NCBI GenBank assembly: GCA_028564925.1
Contig: CM053026.1
Location: 599,530,498 to 599,594,497, forward strand
Length of the DNA stretch: 64,000 bases
DNA from: Lithobates sylvaticus
Taxonomy: Eukaryota; Chordata; Amphibia; Anura; Ranidae
Direction: 5' to 3'
Shown: positions 1 through 11,029 of the stretch, in pieces
How positions within the stretch are numbered: the first letter of the stretch is position 1
Layout of the letters: each line of letters starts with the position of its first letter
Notes under the pieces: model-generated
Database searches by the model: none
Told to the model about the DNA's origin: nothing
What the model saw: the letters and a program-made list of their open reading frames with translations, nothing else
Made by a program: the position numbers and the translations under genes

Positions 1-2350
1 TTGTTCTCTTAAAAAAACAACAGACTTACTGGCCAGAACACCAGGTGAAAACAAGGGAAAGAAAGACTAAAAAAAATAAAACTAATGCTGGCAATCCAAT
101 AATTGGTAAGCTGCAATATAATAAATGTTTGCTTTTGGGTTTAATACCACTTTATTAAGTACTTTATACCATTTGGTAATTTTGTCTATTTTCTGATAGA
201 GCAATAAACAGCAGTGAAATTAGTTTTACAGTAGAATTGGGGACAGATTAGAACAGCAGTCAGGTTTTTATTGTGGTCAGTGTCTTTTTGGGGATACTTC
301 CCTTATTAAAAACTATAGACCATTTTTTAGCTGGAATTGAGGTGCAAGTTGCCTCTTTGCCTTGGATCCTATGCTTCCCATGTTTGACATCAATGCATGT
401 ATTCAGTGCACTGGCTGAAAAAGAGAAAAATGTCATTGAGAAGGGCCTTTTTAAATTAAGAATCAAGCTAGCTGTTTCTATGGAATGAAGTAGCACTGAA
501 AACAGCCACCTGTGACAAAAAATATTAAAACAAGTGCCATGATTTTCAGGGAACAAGTGAATGTAAGTTTGTTTTTCAAAAGGGAAAGTTGTCTTTAATT
601 CTAAGATTGCTGCAATGATTTGCAATAATGAATAGAGCATGATGTAAATTCTGTAGTGCTTATCAAAGAGAGTTCTAAATGTGACAGCATTGCATTTTTA
701 TCATTGAAGTGTCAGGAAATTTTACTTCATATTCATTGCTATGTTTGAGTAGCATTGTAGAATGCTATGCTACATCCATTCCTTACATATTCAGATATCC
801 ACTTAGGAATCCAAATGATCTATAGCAATTGGTCAAATGTCAATGCATAAAAACAAATATATACCTAAATAAAATTTGGACCTTTAGTTCAGAAAAAAAG
901 AACAGTCCTGCGTTAAATAATCTAAGGTCTTGCAATGTATAGAATGGGATTGATTTACATAATGGAATAGATGCTGTTCACTTTGCACTTGGCGTACAAT
1001 TCACTTTAAATACCAAGCCAATATGCAAGGGAAACGGTTTAATGTTTATATATCAGTCAACTTAGCTTTGAAAGATCAAATAATTAGTCTACATCCAGAA
1101 GATGTTTTTAAAAAGCCAAGATAAACTAATACATTTTTATTGCAGTTTTGACAAGAAAATTTGACAAATTATACTGTAAGGGAAAAAGGTGCCATTTTAT
1201 TCAGAGTCAAAATTCAGTACTAAATATAAGATGATGTAACCTCATCACTAGATTTGCACTGGTAAATATTGCTTTCTTAAAATTGAAAATATAAGAAAAC
1301 ACTGATGTACTTTTGTTTACATTTTTGTTATGGAGTACTTCATTTTAATAGAAACTGGAGCTTTGCGCTAGCCCTGTCCTGCCGGTAACCTGCTCCATCT
1401 TCAGGCCACTTTTTGCAGGCCCACATAATTAGAATTTGCATGCACTGCTTATTTACTCTATTTGTGGTTCTCTGTTTGAATAGATGATGTTAATTAGTGG
1501 ATACAGAGTAAAGAACAGTGGCATGGATGTCTTGTTATAAATGATTAATGGGAATGCAGGGGGTGTCCTTTTTAATGTGTAAAATCTCTTTATTATTCTT
1601 TGTGCCAGTGCTTATTGTAATGTTTATTTTGTTGTTTTTGTTACTGTTGTTGTTTTGAGCATATTTAGCATTGTTTTAAACATGGTCACCAAAAGTGGCA
1701 AAGTCTGTTTATTAACATCTAATAAACTTGAAAATAACCTCTCATGTATGTAGCAAATTCTGTAGCCTTCTTAGTTTGTGTATGCAACTTTATTTTTCCA
1801 AATGCCTTTGTATTTAGAATAAAATATATATTTGCTCAAAACATCTGCTACTAAATATTCTTTAGGAGAACTATTATTGTTAAAAAAAGAACAGTTGCCA
1901 TTGATGTTTAAATCATGTGTTATATGCTCTTCCTTAGTTTTTGACAATAAAACTGATGGACAGATTGTTTATTTTTTTTTGTGTAAATAAGAAAAGTGTT
2001 TCTTCTGTGGATAAATTACTACAGAGCCTAATTCCCTTACATGTAGTATCCGTGGAAATATCTTGCATTCATTCTTTGGAAAACTTTATATAGTGGTTTC
2101 GTAGATGTAAGGTCACCTTACATTTTTCCACTTTGCAGTGTAGAAACATTAAATTGTCACCGGGTTGCATTTAAGATGATGTTATGGTAGTTTATATTTT
2201 CTTTGTGAATTTTCTTACAGAATTTAGAAATTAAAAACTGCTCTTGGTTTGAATGTTCCTATATACAGATCTATGCAACACTTGGGTGATCTCTAGTTCC
2301 AAACTTAAAGTCTTCCCCAGAAAGAGTGCCTTTCTTGTAGTGACTAGTCC
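1..2350 (+). other. AT-rich single-copy-looking DNA, possible 3' UTR
   Basis: No convincing coding frame and none of the repeat families seen elsewhere in the window. The stretch is AT-rich and contains several AATAAA-type signals on the + strand, near 1721, 1818 and 1947, with T-rich runs around them. This is what the distal 3' untranslated region of a large gene looks like, but it is also compatible with plain intergenic DNA. I do not recognise the gene. The 71- and 126-residue frames near 260-640 lie on opposite strands over the same bases and look like chance frames. Confidence 0.3.
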
Positions 2351-2789
2351 CTGCACCTCAGATATACTAGTGCACCCTCCAACTTTTGTTCATAAACAAA
2401 TGTTTTCAAGTTGAATCATACAGTTTACAACTGCACAAAGTTATTTTGCAGAGCAGAGTGACGGCATTGATATCGGAAAATAAATCTATGACCTCCTTGA
2501 GAAGCTGTGTTTTGGCTGGATTTACACTGTTCTGTGTACACAGTGTGTACATGGTAATGTACACATGTAGGTGTGAATGGGCCCATAGAGCTTCCCTTTG
2601 TATTTCACACTAAACTGCAATGCGTAGATGTCAACTAGCCAAATGCATTTTCATTAAGCTAAATTCAACAGTCTTGCTGCCTCAAAAAATGTGAATAAGC
2701 CATTCAATGGCTACTCCTGGATTTAGGAGCAGTTCCAGTAGTGCAGCTTATACTTCCTGAACCAATTCAATAAGTTGTTTTCTAGCTTA
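2351..2789. other. Unannotated AT-rich spacer
   Basis: Nothing recognisable. A 75-residue frame at 2386-2613 has no motif and no support. Confidence 0.4.
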
Positions 2790-3185
2790 TTTTTTGAAAG
2801 TGATACTAAAAGGATATTTTTTTTATTTTTTGAAAATAACAAACATATTTACCTCCACTGTGCAGCTGGTTTTGCACAGAGTGGCCCCGAACATCCATTT
2901 CTGGGGTCCCTCGTGGCTCTTGAGGGGGTTACCTTGCGGGCGCGCTCCCGAGTCCAGCATTCGGCATCCATAGAGGTCGAATGCAGGACTCGGCCCCGGC
3001 GCCCGTGTCATTGGATTTCATTGACAGCCGTGGGAGCCGATGGCTGCGCTGCTATCTGTTCAATCAAGAGCTGGGAACCCGTGAAAAGAGGGACGATGGG
3101 GACGCGCTGATGTAAAATTGGGGGGCTCAGATAAGTAAAACGGGGGGGGGGCTAGGGGGCCGGTAACGGCAAAGTGCCCAATCGT
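2790..3185 (+). repeat. GC-rich dispersed frog repeat fragment
   Basis: A sharp change from AT-rich flanks to a GC-rich block with phrases typical of a dispersed amphibian repeat: a 'tttgcacagagtggcccc' stretch, a 'gattggctg'-like spacer and a run of G near 3141. Ends are not defined and no target duplication was found. Assignment is by recollection of frog repeats and is weak; the superfamily is unknown. Confidence 0.4.
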
Positions 3186-3189
3186 TTGC

Positions 3190-4135
3190 TGTACCCGCAA
3201 GAATAATAATAATAATAAGAGTAAAGAAGTTCCAGAACCATTTTCAAAAACACACTACACAGAACCACATGATGGCTGCATTTTACAATGCCTGGGGTTG
3301 GCATCAATAATTATTGCCACCCCTGCCTAGTACATCCTGGCTTTTTACACACCAGCACTGCAGCATGATGATGTGACGAGTCTCAGCAGTGCAGTACAAG
3401 CTGATGAGGTGGCTAGCACTTGTTTCCCACAGCCAGCCAAGAAATCGCACACAGGCCTGTAGAGCCCATAGTGACCTTCCGCAGGTGCTTGCAAATCCTG
3501 ATTGGCAGCCCTCCAGATTCAGCAGCACCTGTTATTTCCCCATTCACAGCCCAACCCGGAATTTAGATGGAAACAGCAAATCTAACAGCTCCCCTTGATT
3601 TTTTTGAGTTGTTCGAGGAAAATCTGTATCGATTGTGAACCAAAGCAGTCTACGCACAACAATACATCGCCGCCAACCCAAATTCAACTCTTGCCACACC
3701 ATTCACATGGAAATGTATTACTGAATTTAAAACTTTTTTGGGCCTAACCCTTAACATGGGCACTACAAAAAAGAACCTAATTCATCATATGTTCTCTGTT
3801 GCAATGGCAAGGAAACGATATGAGACAATGATGCATATTATACAATTTAGTGCTCTAACACTGTCGTCCTTGGGGTGACCCTGAATATGATCAGCTTTAC
3901 AGAATTGGGCCCCTGATAAACGACTTCTCTGAGAAATTTGCAGATTTGTATACGCCCCAACAAAACATTTTCATTGACGAGTCCCTCATGCATTTCACTG
4001 ACCGCCTTGCAATAAAGCAGTATCTCCCCAGCAAGTGTGCTAGATATGGGGGTCAAACTGTATAAGCTCTGTGAGAGGGCAACAAGCTATACATACAAAT
4101 TCAGAGTTTATGAGGGAAAAAACAGGCTGAATGAA
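3190..4135 (+). pseudogene. piggyBac transposase remnant (N-terminal and DDE-start part)
   Basis: Translated fragments in changing frames match piggyBac transposases. The N-terminal spacer region lies near 3300-3600. The start of the DDE domain, with the 'NPNS' and 'LTLNMG' class of motifs, lies near 3600-3770. The strongest match is at 3870-4130 and reads 'DPEYDQLYRIGPL', 'FIDESLMHF', 'AIKQYLPSK' and 'KLYKLCERA'. The aspartate in FIDES is the family's first catalytic acid. The frame shifts several times and carries stops, so the copy is dead. It ends at an A-run where a Tc1 remnant begins. The N-terminal part shares wording with the fragment at 27950-28700, for example QADEVAST, so both copies belong to one family. 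An (AAT)n microsatellite lies at 3200-3220. Confidence 0.8.
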
Positions 4136-4144
4136 AAAAAAAAA

Positions 4145-4856
4145 AACATTACATACAAAAGTGAGTACACCCCTCACATTTTTGTAAATATCTTATATCT
4201 TTTCATGTGACAACACTGAAGAAATTACACTTTGCTACAATGTAAAGTAGTGAGTGTACAGCTGGTATAACAGTGTAAATTTGCTGTCCCCTCAAAATAA
4301 CTCAACACACAGCCAGTAATGTCTAGGGGTGAGTACACCCCTAATTGATGTCTAAATTGGGCCCAAAGTGTCAATATTTAGTGTGGCCTCCATTATTTTC
4401 CAGCACTGCTTTAACCTTCTTAGGCATGGAGATCACCAGAGCTTCACAGGTTGCCACTGGAGTCCTCTTCTATTCCTCCATGATGACATCACAGAGCTGG
4501 TGGATGTTAGAGACCTTGCGCTCCTCCACCTTCCGTTTGAGGATGCCCCACAGATGCTCAATAGGGTTTAGGTCTGGAGACATGCTTGGCCAGGCCCCCA
4601 GTGCTGGCAGCACTCATGCATCCCCAGATCATGACACCCCCACCACCATGCTTGACTGTAGGCAAGACACACTTGTCTTTGTACTCCTCACCTGGTTGCC
4701 GCCACACACGCTTGACACCATCTGAACCAAATAAGTTTATCTTGGTCTCATCAGACCACAGGATATGGGTGCAGTAATCCATGTCCCTAGTCCGCTTGTC
4801 TTCAGCAAACTGTTTGCAGGCTTTCTTGTGCATCATCTTTAGAAGAGACTTCCTTC
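4145..4856 (-). pseudogene. Tc1-like transposase remnant with internal deletion
   Basis: The - strand encodes 'ILWSDETKINLFGSDG', 'VWRQPGEEY' and 'GGGGVMIWGCMSA', which is the first-aspartate (SDE) part of a Tc1/mariner DDE domain. It is fused directly to a C-terminal piece near 4560-4360 containing 'WGILKRKVEERK' and 'AVLENNGGHTKY'. The stretch between, including the second aspartate and the PDLNPIE glutamate, is deleted. The 3' end (4145-4345) holds the terminal-repeat phrase 'gtgagtacacccctcac', with a related phrase again at 4330. An in-frame stop also lies in the C-terminal part. The first dozen residues of the open frame come from the neighbouring MITE. The element abuts the piggyBac remnant on its left. 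Confidence 0.85.
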
Positions 4857-5868
4857 TCCACTTACACCCCCTTCCTGCCCAGGCCATTTTTCAGCTTTCA
4901 GCACTGTCACACTTTGAATGACTGCAGGGTCATGCTATACTGTAACCATGTGAAATTGTTATCATTTTCTTCACACAAATATAGCTTTCTTTTGATGGTA
5001 TTTAATCACTCCTGGGTTTTTTTTTTTTACCAAAAAATGTTTTTCTTAGTTTCTGTCAGTAAATTTTGTAAATAAGCAATTTTTCCCCTTCACTGATCAG
5101 CGCTGATGAGGCTGCACTGATGGGCACTGATGAGGTGGCACTTATGGGCACTGATGAGGCGGGACTTATGGACACTGATGTGGAGGCACAAATATGCCGC
5201 ACTTATGGGCACTGATAGGTGGCACTGATATATGTGGCACTGATTAGCACTTAAGGGGCGGCACTGATGGGTGGCACTGGTGGACACTGGGCACAAATAG
5301 GCGGCACTGGTGCACACAGGCAGCACTGGTGGGCACAGATAGGCGGCACTAGTGGGCACAGATAGGCGGCATTGATGGGTGGCATTTATGGGCAGCAGTG
5401 ATGAATACTAATGTTCAGCACTGACATCAATAATGGCCACTGATTGCTGGCACTTGTGGGCACTGATTGCTGGCACTTGTGGGCACAGATTGGTGGCAAT
5501 TGTGGGCACTGGTTAGCACTGATTGCTGGCAGTGGTGGGCAATCATTACTGGCACTGGTATGCACTTAATTGTAATCAGGGCACTGATCATCAGTGCCCT
5601 GATTACATACCTAGCTGTCCCCTGTGAGGAGATGCCGCTGATCGTCTCTCCTAACACTGTCAATGTGAGGCGAGGAGTGCCAATTACTGGCATCTCCGCG
5701 TTTACATGTGACTGGCTGTGATTGGACACAGCCGATCACATGGTTAAAGAGCTGCGGCCCCCGGGGGCGCCCGAGAGCGGTCGTTCTGGGAGGCCGCCAT
5801 ATGACGTTCACCCAGAACGAGAGCCGCACCACCCAGCCGTCATTTGACGGTGGGCGGGTGGCAAGTGG
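4857..5868 (+). mobile_element. TTAA-type MITE, left end truncated
   Basis: It begins within the family phrase 'cttcctgcccaggcc' next to the Tc1 remnant and continues through the family's 'actttgaatgac' and 'tagctttcttttg' blocks, an expanded minisatellite and a GC-rich hairpin region. It ends at 'ggcgggtggcaagtgg', the usual right end of this family. It is closely related to the complete copy at 26340-27439. The flanking TTAA is not preserved here. No coding capacity. Confidence 0.7.
5095..5565 (+). repeat. Minisatellite of GGCACTGATG-type units inside a MITE
   Basis: Imperfect tandem units built on 'gcactgatgggcactgatga' with variants such as 'ggcactggtgggcacagat'. They give an artefactual open frame on the - strand (PVLPVCTSAAY-like repeats). 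The block sits at the same internal position as the minisatellite at 26635-27045 of the related MITE. Confidence 0.85.
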
Positions 5869-7200
5869 TATATGTGGAATTACACCCAAATTACAGTCTG
5901 CTGCTTCTCCCGGGTATGTGGATACCACATGTGTGAGACTTTTGGCGGCCTAGCCACGTACAGGCCCACAAAATCCAGTGACCACCTTCAGACTTTCAGA
6001 GGGTGTATTTCCTCATGTTGCTTTCTCACTACCTATCACAGTTCTGGAGGCTCTGAAATGCCAGGATAGTACAACCCCCCCCCCCCAAACACACACACAC
6101 ATACACCAAATTTTTGGAAAGTAGACACCCCAAAGAATTTGATAAGAGGCATGATATTTTGCAGATCTTATTTTTAGTCACACGTTTATGAAGAAAGGAA
6201 ATAAAAAAATTTGGGATTTGCCAAAAACTTGAGGCAACAAATTCGATTTTGGGGGATGTTTGTACTATCCTGACCGTTCAGGGTCTCCAAAACAGTAATA
6301 GATAGTGAGGAAGCAACATGAGGAAATTACGCCCTTTGAAAGCCTGAATGTGGGCTCCCAAAAAGTTGCACATATATGGTACCCCCATACTCAGGAGAAG
6401 TAGCAGAATGTGTTTTGGGGTGTAATTCCACATATACCCATGGCATATGTGAGAAATATCTCATTAAAGTGTAAAAAAATATATATATTTTTTTGTCATT
6501 ATCCAAAAACTTATAGCAAAAATTAAAATCTTCCATTGACTCAATGTGCCTCTCAGCAAATAGCTTGGGGTGTCTACTTCCTGAAAAGGGGTCATATTGG
6601 GGGGGGGGGGGGGTGTTTGTACTATTCTGGCATGTCAGGGCCTCTAAACTGTGATATAAGAAACTCACCATTTGAAAGCCTGAAGACGGTCACTGGTTTT
6701 GGATCCCCATATGTGGCTACACTCCCAAAAAGTCTCTCACATGTGGTATACCCATACTCGGGAGAAGTAGCAGAATGTGTTTTGGGGTGTTATTCCACAT
6801 ATACCCATGGCATATGTGAGAAATATCTCATCAAAATTACAACTCTGTGTAGAAATTTTTTTTCCCAAAAAATGGGGGCAAAAAATGTAATCTTCCATGG
6901 ACTCAACATGCCTCTTAGCAAAAAGCTTGGGGTGTCTGTACTACTACTGTGGCTATGCTTCCAAAAAGTCTCACACATATGGTATACCCATATTGGTATG
7001 GTATATGTGAGAAAAATATCATTAAAATAACAAATGTGTGTAAAAAAAAAGTATATTTTTTTTGTCATTTTCCAAAAACTTGTGTCAAAAATTAAAATTT
7101 TCTATAGACTCACCATGCCTCTCGGCAAATACCCTGGGGTGTCTTCTTTCCAAAAAGGGTCAATTGGGAGGGGGTGGGCATTTTAGTACCTCAATAAATA
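5869..7200 (+). repeat. ~370-bp repeat unit, one inverted and at least two direct copies
   Basis: The segment carrying 'gtagcagaatgtgttttggg' and 'ccacatatacccatggcata' occurs at about 6400 and again at about 6768, a period near 370 bp. A shorter third copy lies near 6950-7190. The left part (5869-6155) is the same unit in inverse orientation: read on the - strand it gives 'gtactatcctggcatttc', 'gaagcagcagactg' and 'gtaattccacatatac'. Runs of C (6068) and G (6600) mark equivalent points in opposed copies. No frame is convincing. Superfamily unknown. Confidence 0.75.
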
Positions 7201-7590
7201 TGATAGGCAGTCAAAAAGTAAAAGCTGTGCCATAGTTTGTAGACACTATAGTGTTCACACAAAAGCAATTAATATACACTCATTGGGATCGTTTTTTTTT
7301 TTTTAACCAAAGACATGTAGCAGAATAGGATTTGGTCTAAATTTATATTTGACTTTATTGGATATTTTTTATAACAGAAAGTAGAAAATGGTTATTTTTT
7401 TTTAGAATTTTTTATAGTTTTATATTTATATATTTTAGTATAACATAAAAAACCCAGTGATGATCAAATACCACCAAAAGATAGCTCTATTTGTTTGAGA
7501 AAAAAAACGATGTCAATTTAATTTGCGTACAGTGTTGCATGGTCAAGGAAATTCCAGTTGCAGTGCTGAATAGCAAAATATGCTCTGGAT
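7200..7590 (+). repeat. Degraded TTAA-type MITE end
   Basis: Contains family blocks in the usual order: 'catgtagcagaata', then 'gatcaaataccaccaaaag' and 'agctctatttg', then a decayed 'gtacagtgttgcatggtca'. It stops before a recognisable TTAA. Confidence 0.55.
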
Positions 7591-8030
7591 ATGAAGGAGG
7601 TAAAATCTTGTGGAGCTCCCAACTAGTCTCAGTTTTTTGCTTGTGTCCTTAGGTTATGGATATCTTCTCTCTATAAAAAAATAAGTATGCCTTCTTACAT
7701 GGATGTTTTTTGTCTGATCACATTCTACCAGATATGTTTTGTGAGCTTTTCAGCATCAGACATCTGTTTCTCAGATTTGCAAGGCTGCCATATAGACTTC
7801 TGTATACACCTTTGTTAAGCTGTACTAGATGAATGTTTAGATCTTCTCTGAAGCCAGTTTTGGGCAAAAGGCTTTCACAGAAAAATGTGTTATCTGGAGA
7901 ACAATACAGGACATAGGACTCTACCCATTGTTTTTATGATCTAGTAAAATAGAGCTGCTCTAAAAACCAAACCTAATAAAGTGACAATATGAGCTATTGC
8001 ATTGATAACAAAAATGTGTGACAGCGTGTA
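7591..8030. other. No recognisable feature
   Basis: Moderately AT-rich. No frame, family match or terminal repeat seen. Confidence 0.4.
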
Positions 8031-8449
8031 AATCAACAATGTCAGTCCCAAGAGCTAAATGAAAAACTTGGACAGATAAATCCTTCACAGATGGTACTGA
8101 TGAACAGTACATCACACAAGCAAACACCAAGTGTTTAATGTCCTCCTCGTGTAGATAACATATTCACACTGACATGCAAAGTGTAAATCCACCACCACAT
8201 GAAGTGTGCGCTTACTAGCTTACACAAGCTGATTCACTTGTAGCTAATACCCAGCCAGGGCCTTTATCTCCAGGGATGGCAAATGGATAACAAATCCGAA
8301 CAGAACAGCCTCCAAACACCACTTTCAAGCGGATGGTCTTTCTATTTCACAGGGGCTCAATGGATCCAGGATCCTTACTCAATTCTCGTGTTCATAGCAA
8401 CCCAAAAAAAGGAAAGGCTCACAATAGGTAAAACCAAACTAGTATTTAA
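8031..8449 (+). repeat. Dispersed repeat, left half (target of the MITE insertion)
   Basis: A phrase-rich block ending 'ccaaactagtatttaa' resumes after the MITE at 10252 with 'tatataaaaacagtatcac'. The continuity suggests one older repeat was split by the MITE. Family not determined. Confidence 0.4.
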
Positions 8450-10247
8450 CCACTAGCCGACCAGCCGATGTCGTTATACTGCGGCAGGTTGGCTCTCCTG
8501 GGCAAATCAGCGTAGCTGTACATCAGCTCTTTAAATACCCTTAGGAGGGCGAGGGGACCAGACACCAGGGCTACCATCTACAGATTCCTCTGCTTTACTA
8601 GGCCTATTGGGGCCATCCTTTGAGGTGAGAGGCTGAGGGAAACACGGGGGCGCATCCCTGAAAAAACTCCGCGGAGCACTTGATTATAGTTTCTATCCGC
8701 ACGGAAGTCACACAGAACTTTTCTATTTAAATCATCTGGAACTCTCTCCTTTATATATATCTTTTAGGGAATTTATTTCATACTGAGCGTTATTAATGCG
8801 ATTTTTTTTTTTTGCAAATTTTTTTTTTTGCTGCCCCTGTACAACCTTCATTATACACTGGGACTAGTAGTGCACCAGGTCACATATCTTTGTTGTCTCC
8901 TTTACTTTGGAGTCCATTTATTCCATACTGTCAGGCATCTCCTCCTTATGCCTTTTTGGTGATCTGATGTATCAGTTATTATCTGTTTCTTGATGAATGC
9001 ATTTTTTTCCAATGCACTGTCACTCACTGTCTTACACACTCAGACCTCCGCTTGGTTCTGATCTATGTTTTGAATATCCTATGATTATTCCTTTTTAGTT
9101 ATCTTTTTGATCATTGAAGCAATTGTTGATCATAGAAGCACCTTATATATTGACTTTTCTGCACATTCAGACCTCAGCTTGGTCTTTTTATCCTCACGTC
9201 TTGGCACTTTGCACTGTGCACTTTGGATTTATTTGATTCACAAGGAGGCATTCCCTGTCTCATTTATTTTATCATGGACATTTTTATCGTTAATATTATT
9301 CGGATTTATTTCATATGACTATTATTTTTACTGCCATCTGCTACCTCAACACTTATTGGTCACTTTTATCGTGCACATTCACTTTATTGTATTATATATG
9401 TATTTATTTATGATGTCAGCATTTTATATGTGATTGTATTATTATTACACCCCCCTCTTTAAGGTTACCCATCACTAGGGATCACATCCCTTAGGCTATT
9501 CTATTGTTATTTATTTGGGTTTAGCGCCACATACCCCCCATTTTTATAGCTCTTTAAATAGCCTTAGTAGGAGCTGATGCATGTGCCTGATGGCCGCAAT
9601 GTCCGTGCGGAAGAGAGAACGGGGGATCTGTCAATGTAAACAGACAGATCCCCGTTCTATCAGGGAGAGGAGAGAGATCTGCTGTTTCTAGTGATTAGAA
9701 ACAGCGATGTCTCTACTCCCAGTCACTACACTGCTCCTACAGTTAGAAACACCTCCCTAGGACACACTTAACCCCTTGATCCCCCCCTAGTGTTACCCCC
9801 TTCCCTGCCAGTGACATTTATACAGTAATCAGTGGCTAGTTTTAGCTCTGATCACTGTATAAATGTCAGTGGTCCCAAAAATGTGTCAAAAGTGTCCCAT
9901 CTGTCCGCCGCAATGTCGCAGTCCCACTTTTTACCAAAAATATGAAGAATACATATTGGCCTAAACCGATGAATAAATTAGTTTTTTTTTTAAAAAATTT
10001 GGGATATTTATTATAGTAAAAAATATAGTTTTTTTATTGCTTTTTTGTTTATAGCGCAAAAAAATTAAACAGCAGAGGTGATCAAATACCACCAACAGAA
10101 AGCTCTATTTGTGGGGAAAAAAGGACGTAAATTTTGTTTGGGTACAGCGTCACACGACCACACAATTGTCAGTTAAAGCGGCACAGTGCCATATTGCAAA
10201 AAATGGCCTAGTCATTAAGGGGGGAAATCCTTTTGGGGCAGAAGTGG
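8450..10247 (+). mobile_element. TTAA-type MITE carrying a 1-kb insertion
   Basis: Flanked by TTAA on both sides (8446-8449 and 10248-10251). It starts 'ccactagccgaccag' and ends 'ggcagaagtgg'. Internal order matches the family: GC-rich part, 'tttatacag' hairpin ('gtgacatttatacagtaatc' paired with 'gatcactgtataaatgtcag'), 'aaaatatgaagaatac', and the 'aataccaccaa' box. It is interrupted by the insertion at 8545-9547. Confidence 0.8.
8545..9547. mobile_element. Insertion with 20-bp target duplication, probable non-LTR-type retroelement
   Basis: Bounded by a 20-bp direct repeat with one mismatch, 8525-8544 and 9548-9567, beginning AGCTCTTTAAATA. The inserted 1003 bp is AT-rich in its second half and ends 'gggtttagcgccacatacc' just before the duplication. 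A long duplication suggests target-primed insertion, as by LINE- or Penelope-type machinery. No reverse-transcriptase frame is present, so this would be a truncated or non-autonomous copy. The 108-residue frame at 9107-9433 is hydrophobic low-complexity and not credible. Confidence 0.65.
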
Positions 10248-10251
10248 TTAA

Positions 10252-10454
10252 TATATAAAAACAGTATCACTTACATCTAGGTAGTGTACATCAGGCATGA
10301 ATAGTAAAGTCAGCTAGCTACGATACAAACACCTGGACAATGAACAAGGACAGGTTGGTTAACATGGAGCGTATTTTACTTAATGTAGATGGTGAGATGT
10401 GGGACTTACCGGTGGAGTAGTCCAGTCTTGGTACCAACGGGATGTTTACGTCAC
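10252..10454 (+). repeat. Dispersed repeat, right half
   Basis: Continuation of the repeat interrupted by the MITE at 8450-10247. It meets the LINE-1 remnant near 10455 without a visible duplication. Confidence 0.35.
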
Positions 10455-10463
10455 CACCTAAGT

Positions 10464-10874
10464 TCAAATTGAGGGTCCCAGACGTGCTGTCACAGAGGAT
10501 AGGAAGGTGAGTTGATCCTGGTTAGGGAGATAAATGTTAGCCAGCGTAAATATCGTTTGCATGTATTTCAACTTCAGGAATAAGAAGCGCCCTAGTGGAT
10601 CATTATATGAGTCAAGAACCTCTGGGGTGAAGGAGCTATGGAATGCAGTTGAGACTCCCTTCAATTTGGCGGAGGGATTCGTGCTATGATACCAAGTGGT
10701 AAAATACTTATTTGGGAGGAGTGGCATAGAGTCCAATCGAAAGTGAGTTTCCTGGAGCAAAAGTATCTGAGTGTGGAATTTGTGAAAGTGGTATAGCAGC
10801 TGTCTGCGTATCTCTGGGGTGTTGAAGCCTCAGCAGTTAAGCGAGGAAATCTGAAGAGCTAAGGATGACGCCAT
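10464..10874 (-). pseudogene. LINE-1 ORF2 fragment, start of the APE-type endonuclease domain
   Basis: The start codon at 10872-10874 opens MASSLALQISSLNC, then GFNTPEIRRQLLYHFHKFHT, then LLLQETHFR. These are the strand-N and metal-binding 'LQETH' (catalytic Glu) motifs of the apurinic-like endonuclease of L1 ORF2. The family's usual 'LNxRGLNxPxKR' has a stop in place of Arg after LNC. The frame from 10760 down to 10464 is open and includes ANIYLPN. It ends in unrelated sequence, so only about 135 of more than 1000 residues remain. Confidence 0.8.
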
Positions 10875-11029
10875 GGGACAGGGAGTATGAAGTAGCAAGC
10901 TATGAGAGAGAATTGACCACTGTATATCATTAAATTTATAGATAAGACATCAGGCAGAAAAGGAGGGTAAGGGGAGGGAGGGAAGAGGAAGGAAGGAGAA
11001 GGGAGGATATAGAAAATTAAAGGCATTAC

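Noticed and set aside
3200-3220. (AAT)n run as a LINE tail
   Set aside because: Too short, and it sits at the edge of a piggyBac remnant with no LINE sequence upstream.
4558-4887. 109-residue frame as an intact short gene
   Set aside because: It is a Tc1 transposase fragment with a large internal deletion, and its first dozen residues derive from an adjacent MITE.
5095-5565. Regular repeats resembling a CRISPR array
   Set aside because: Units are contiguous and degenerate with no unique spacers, and the context is a vertebrate MITE.
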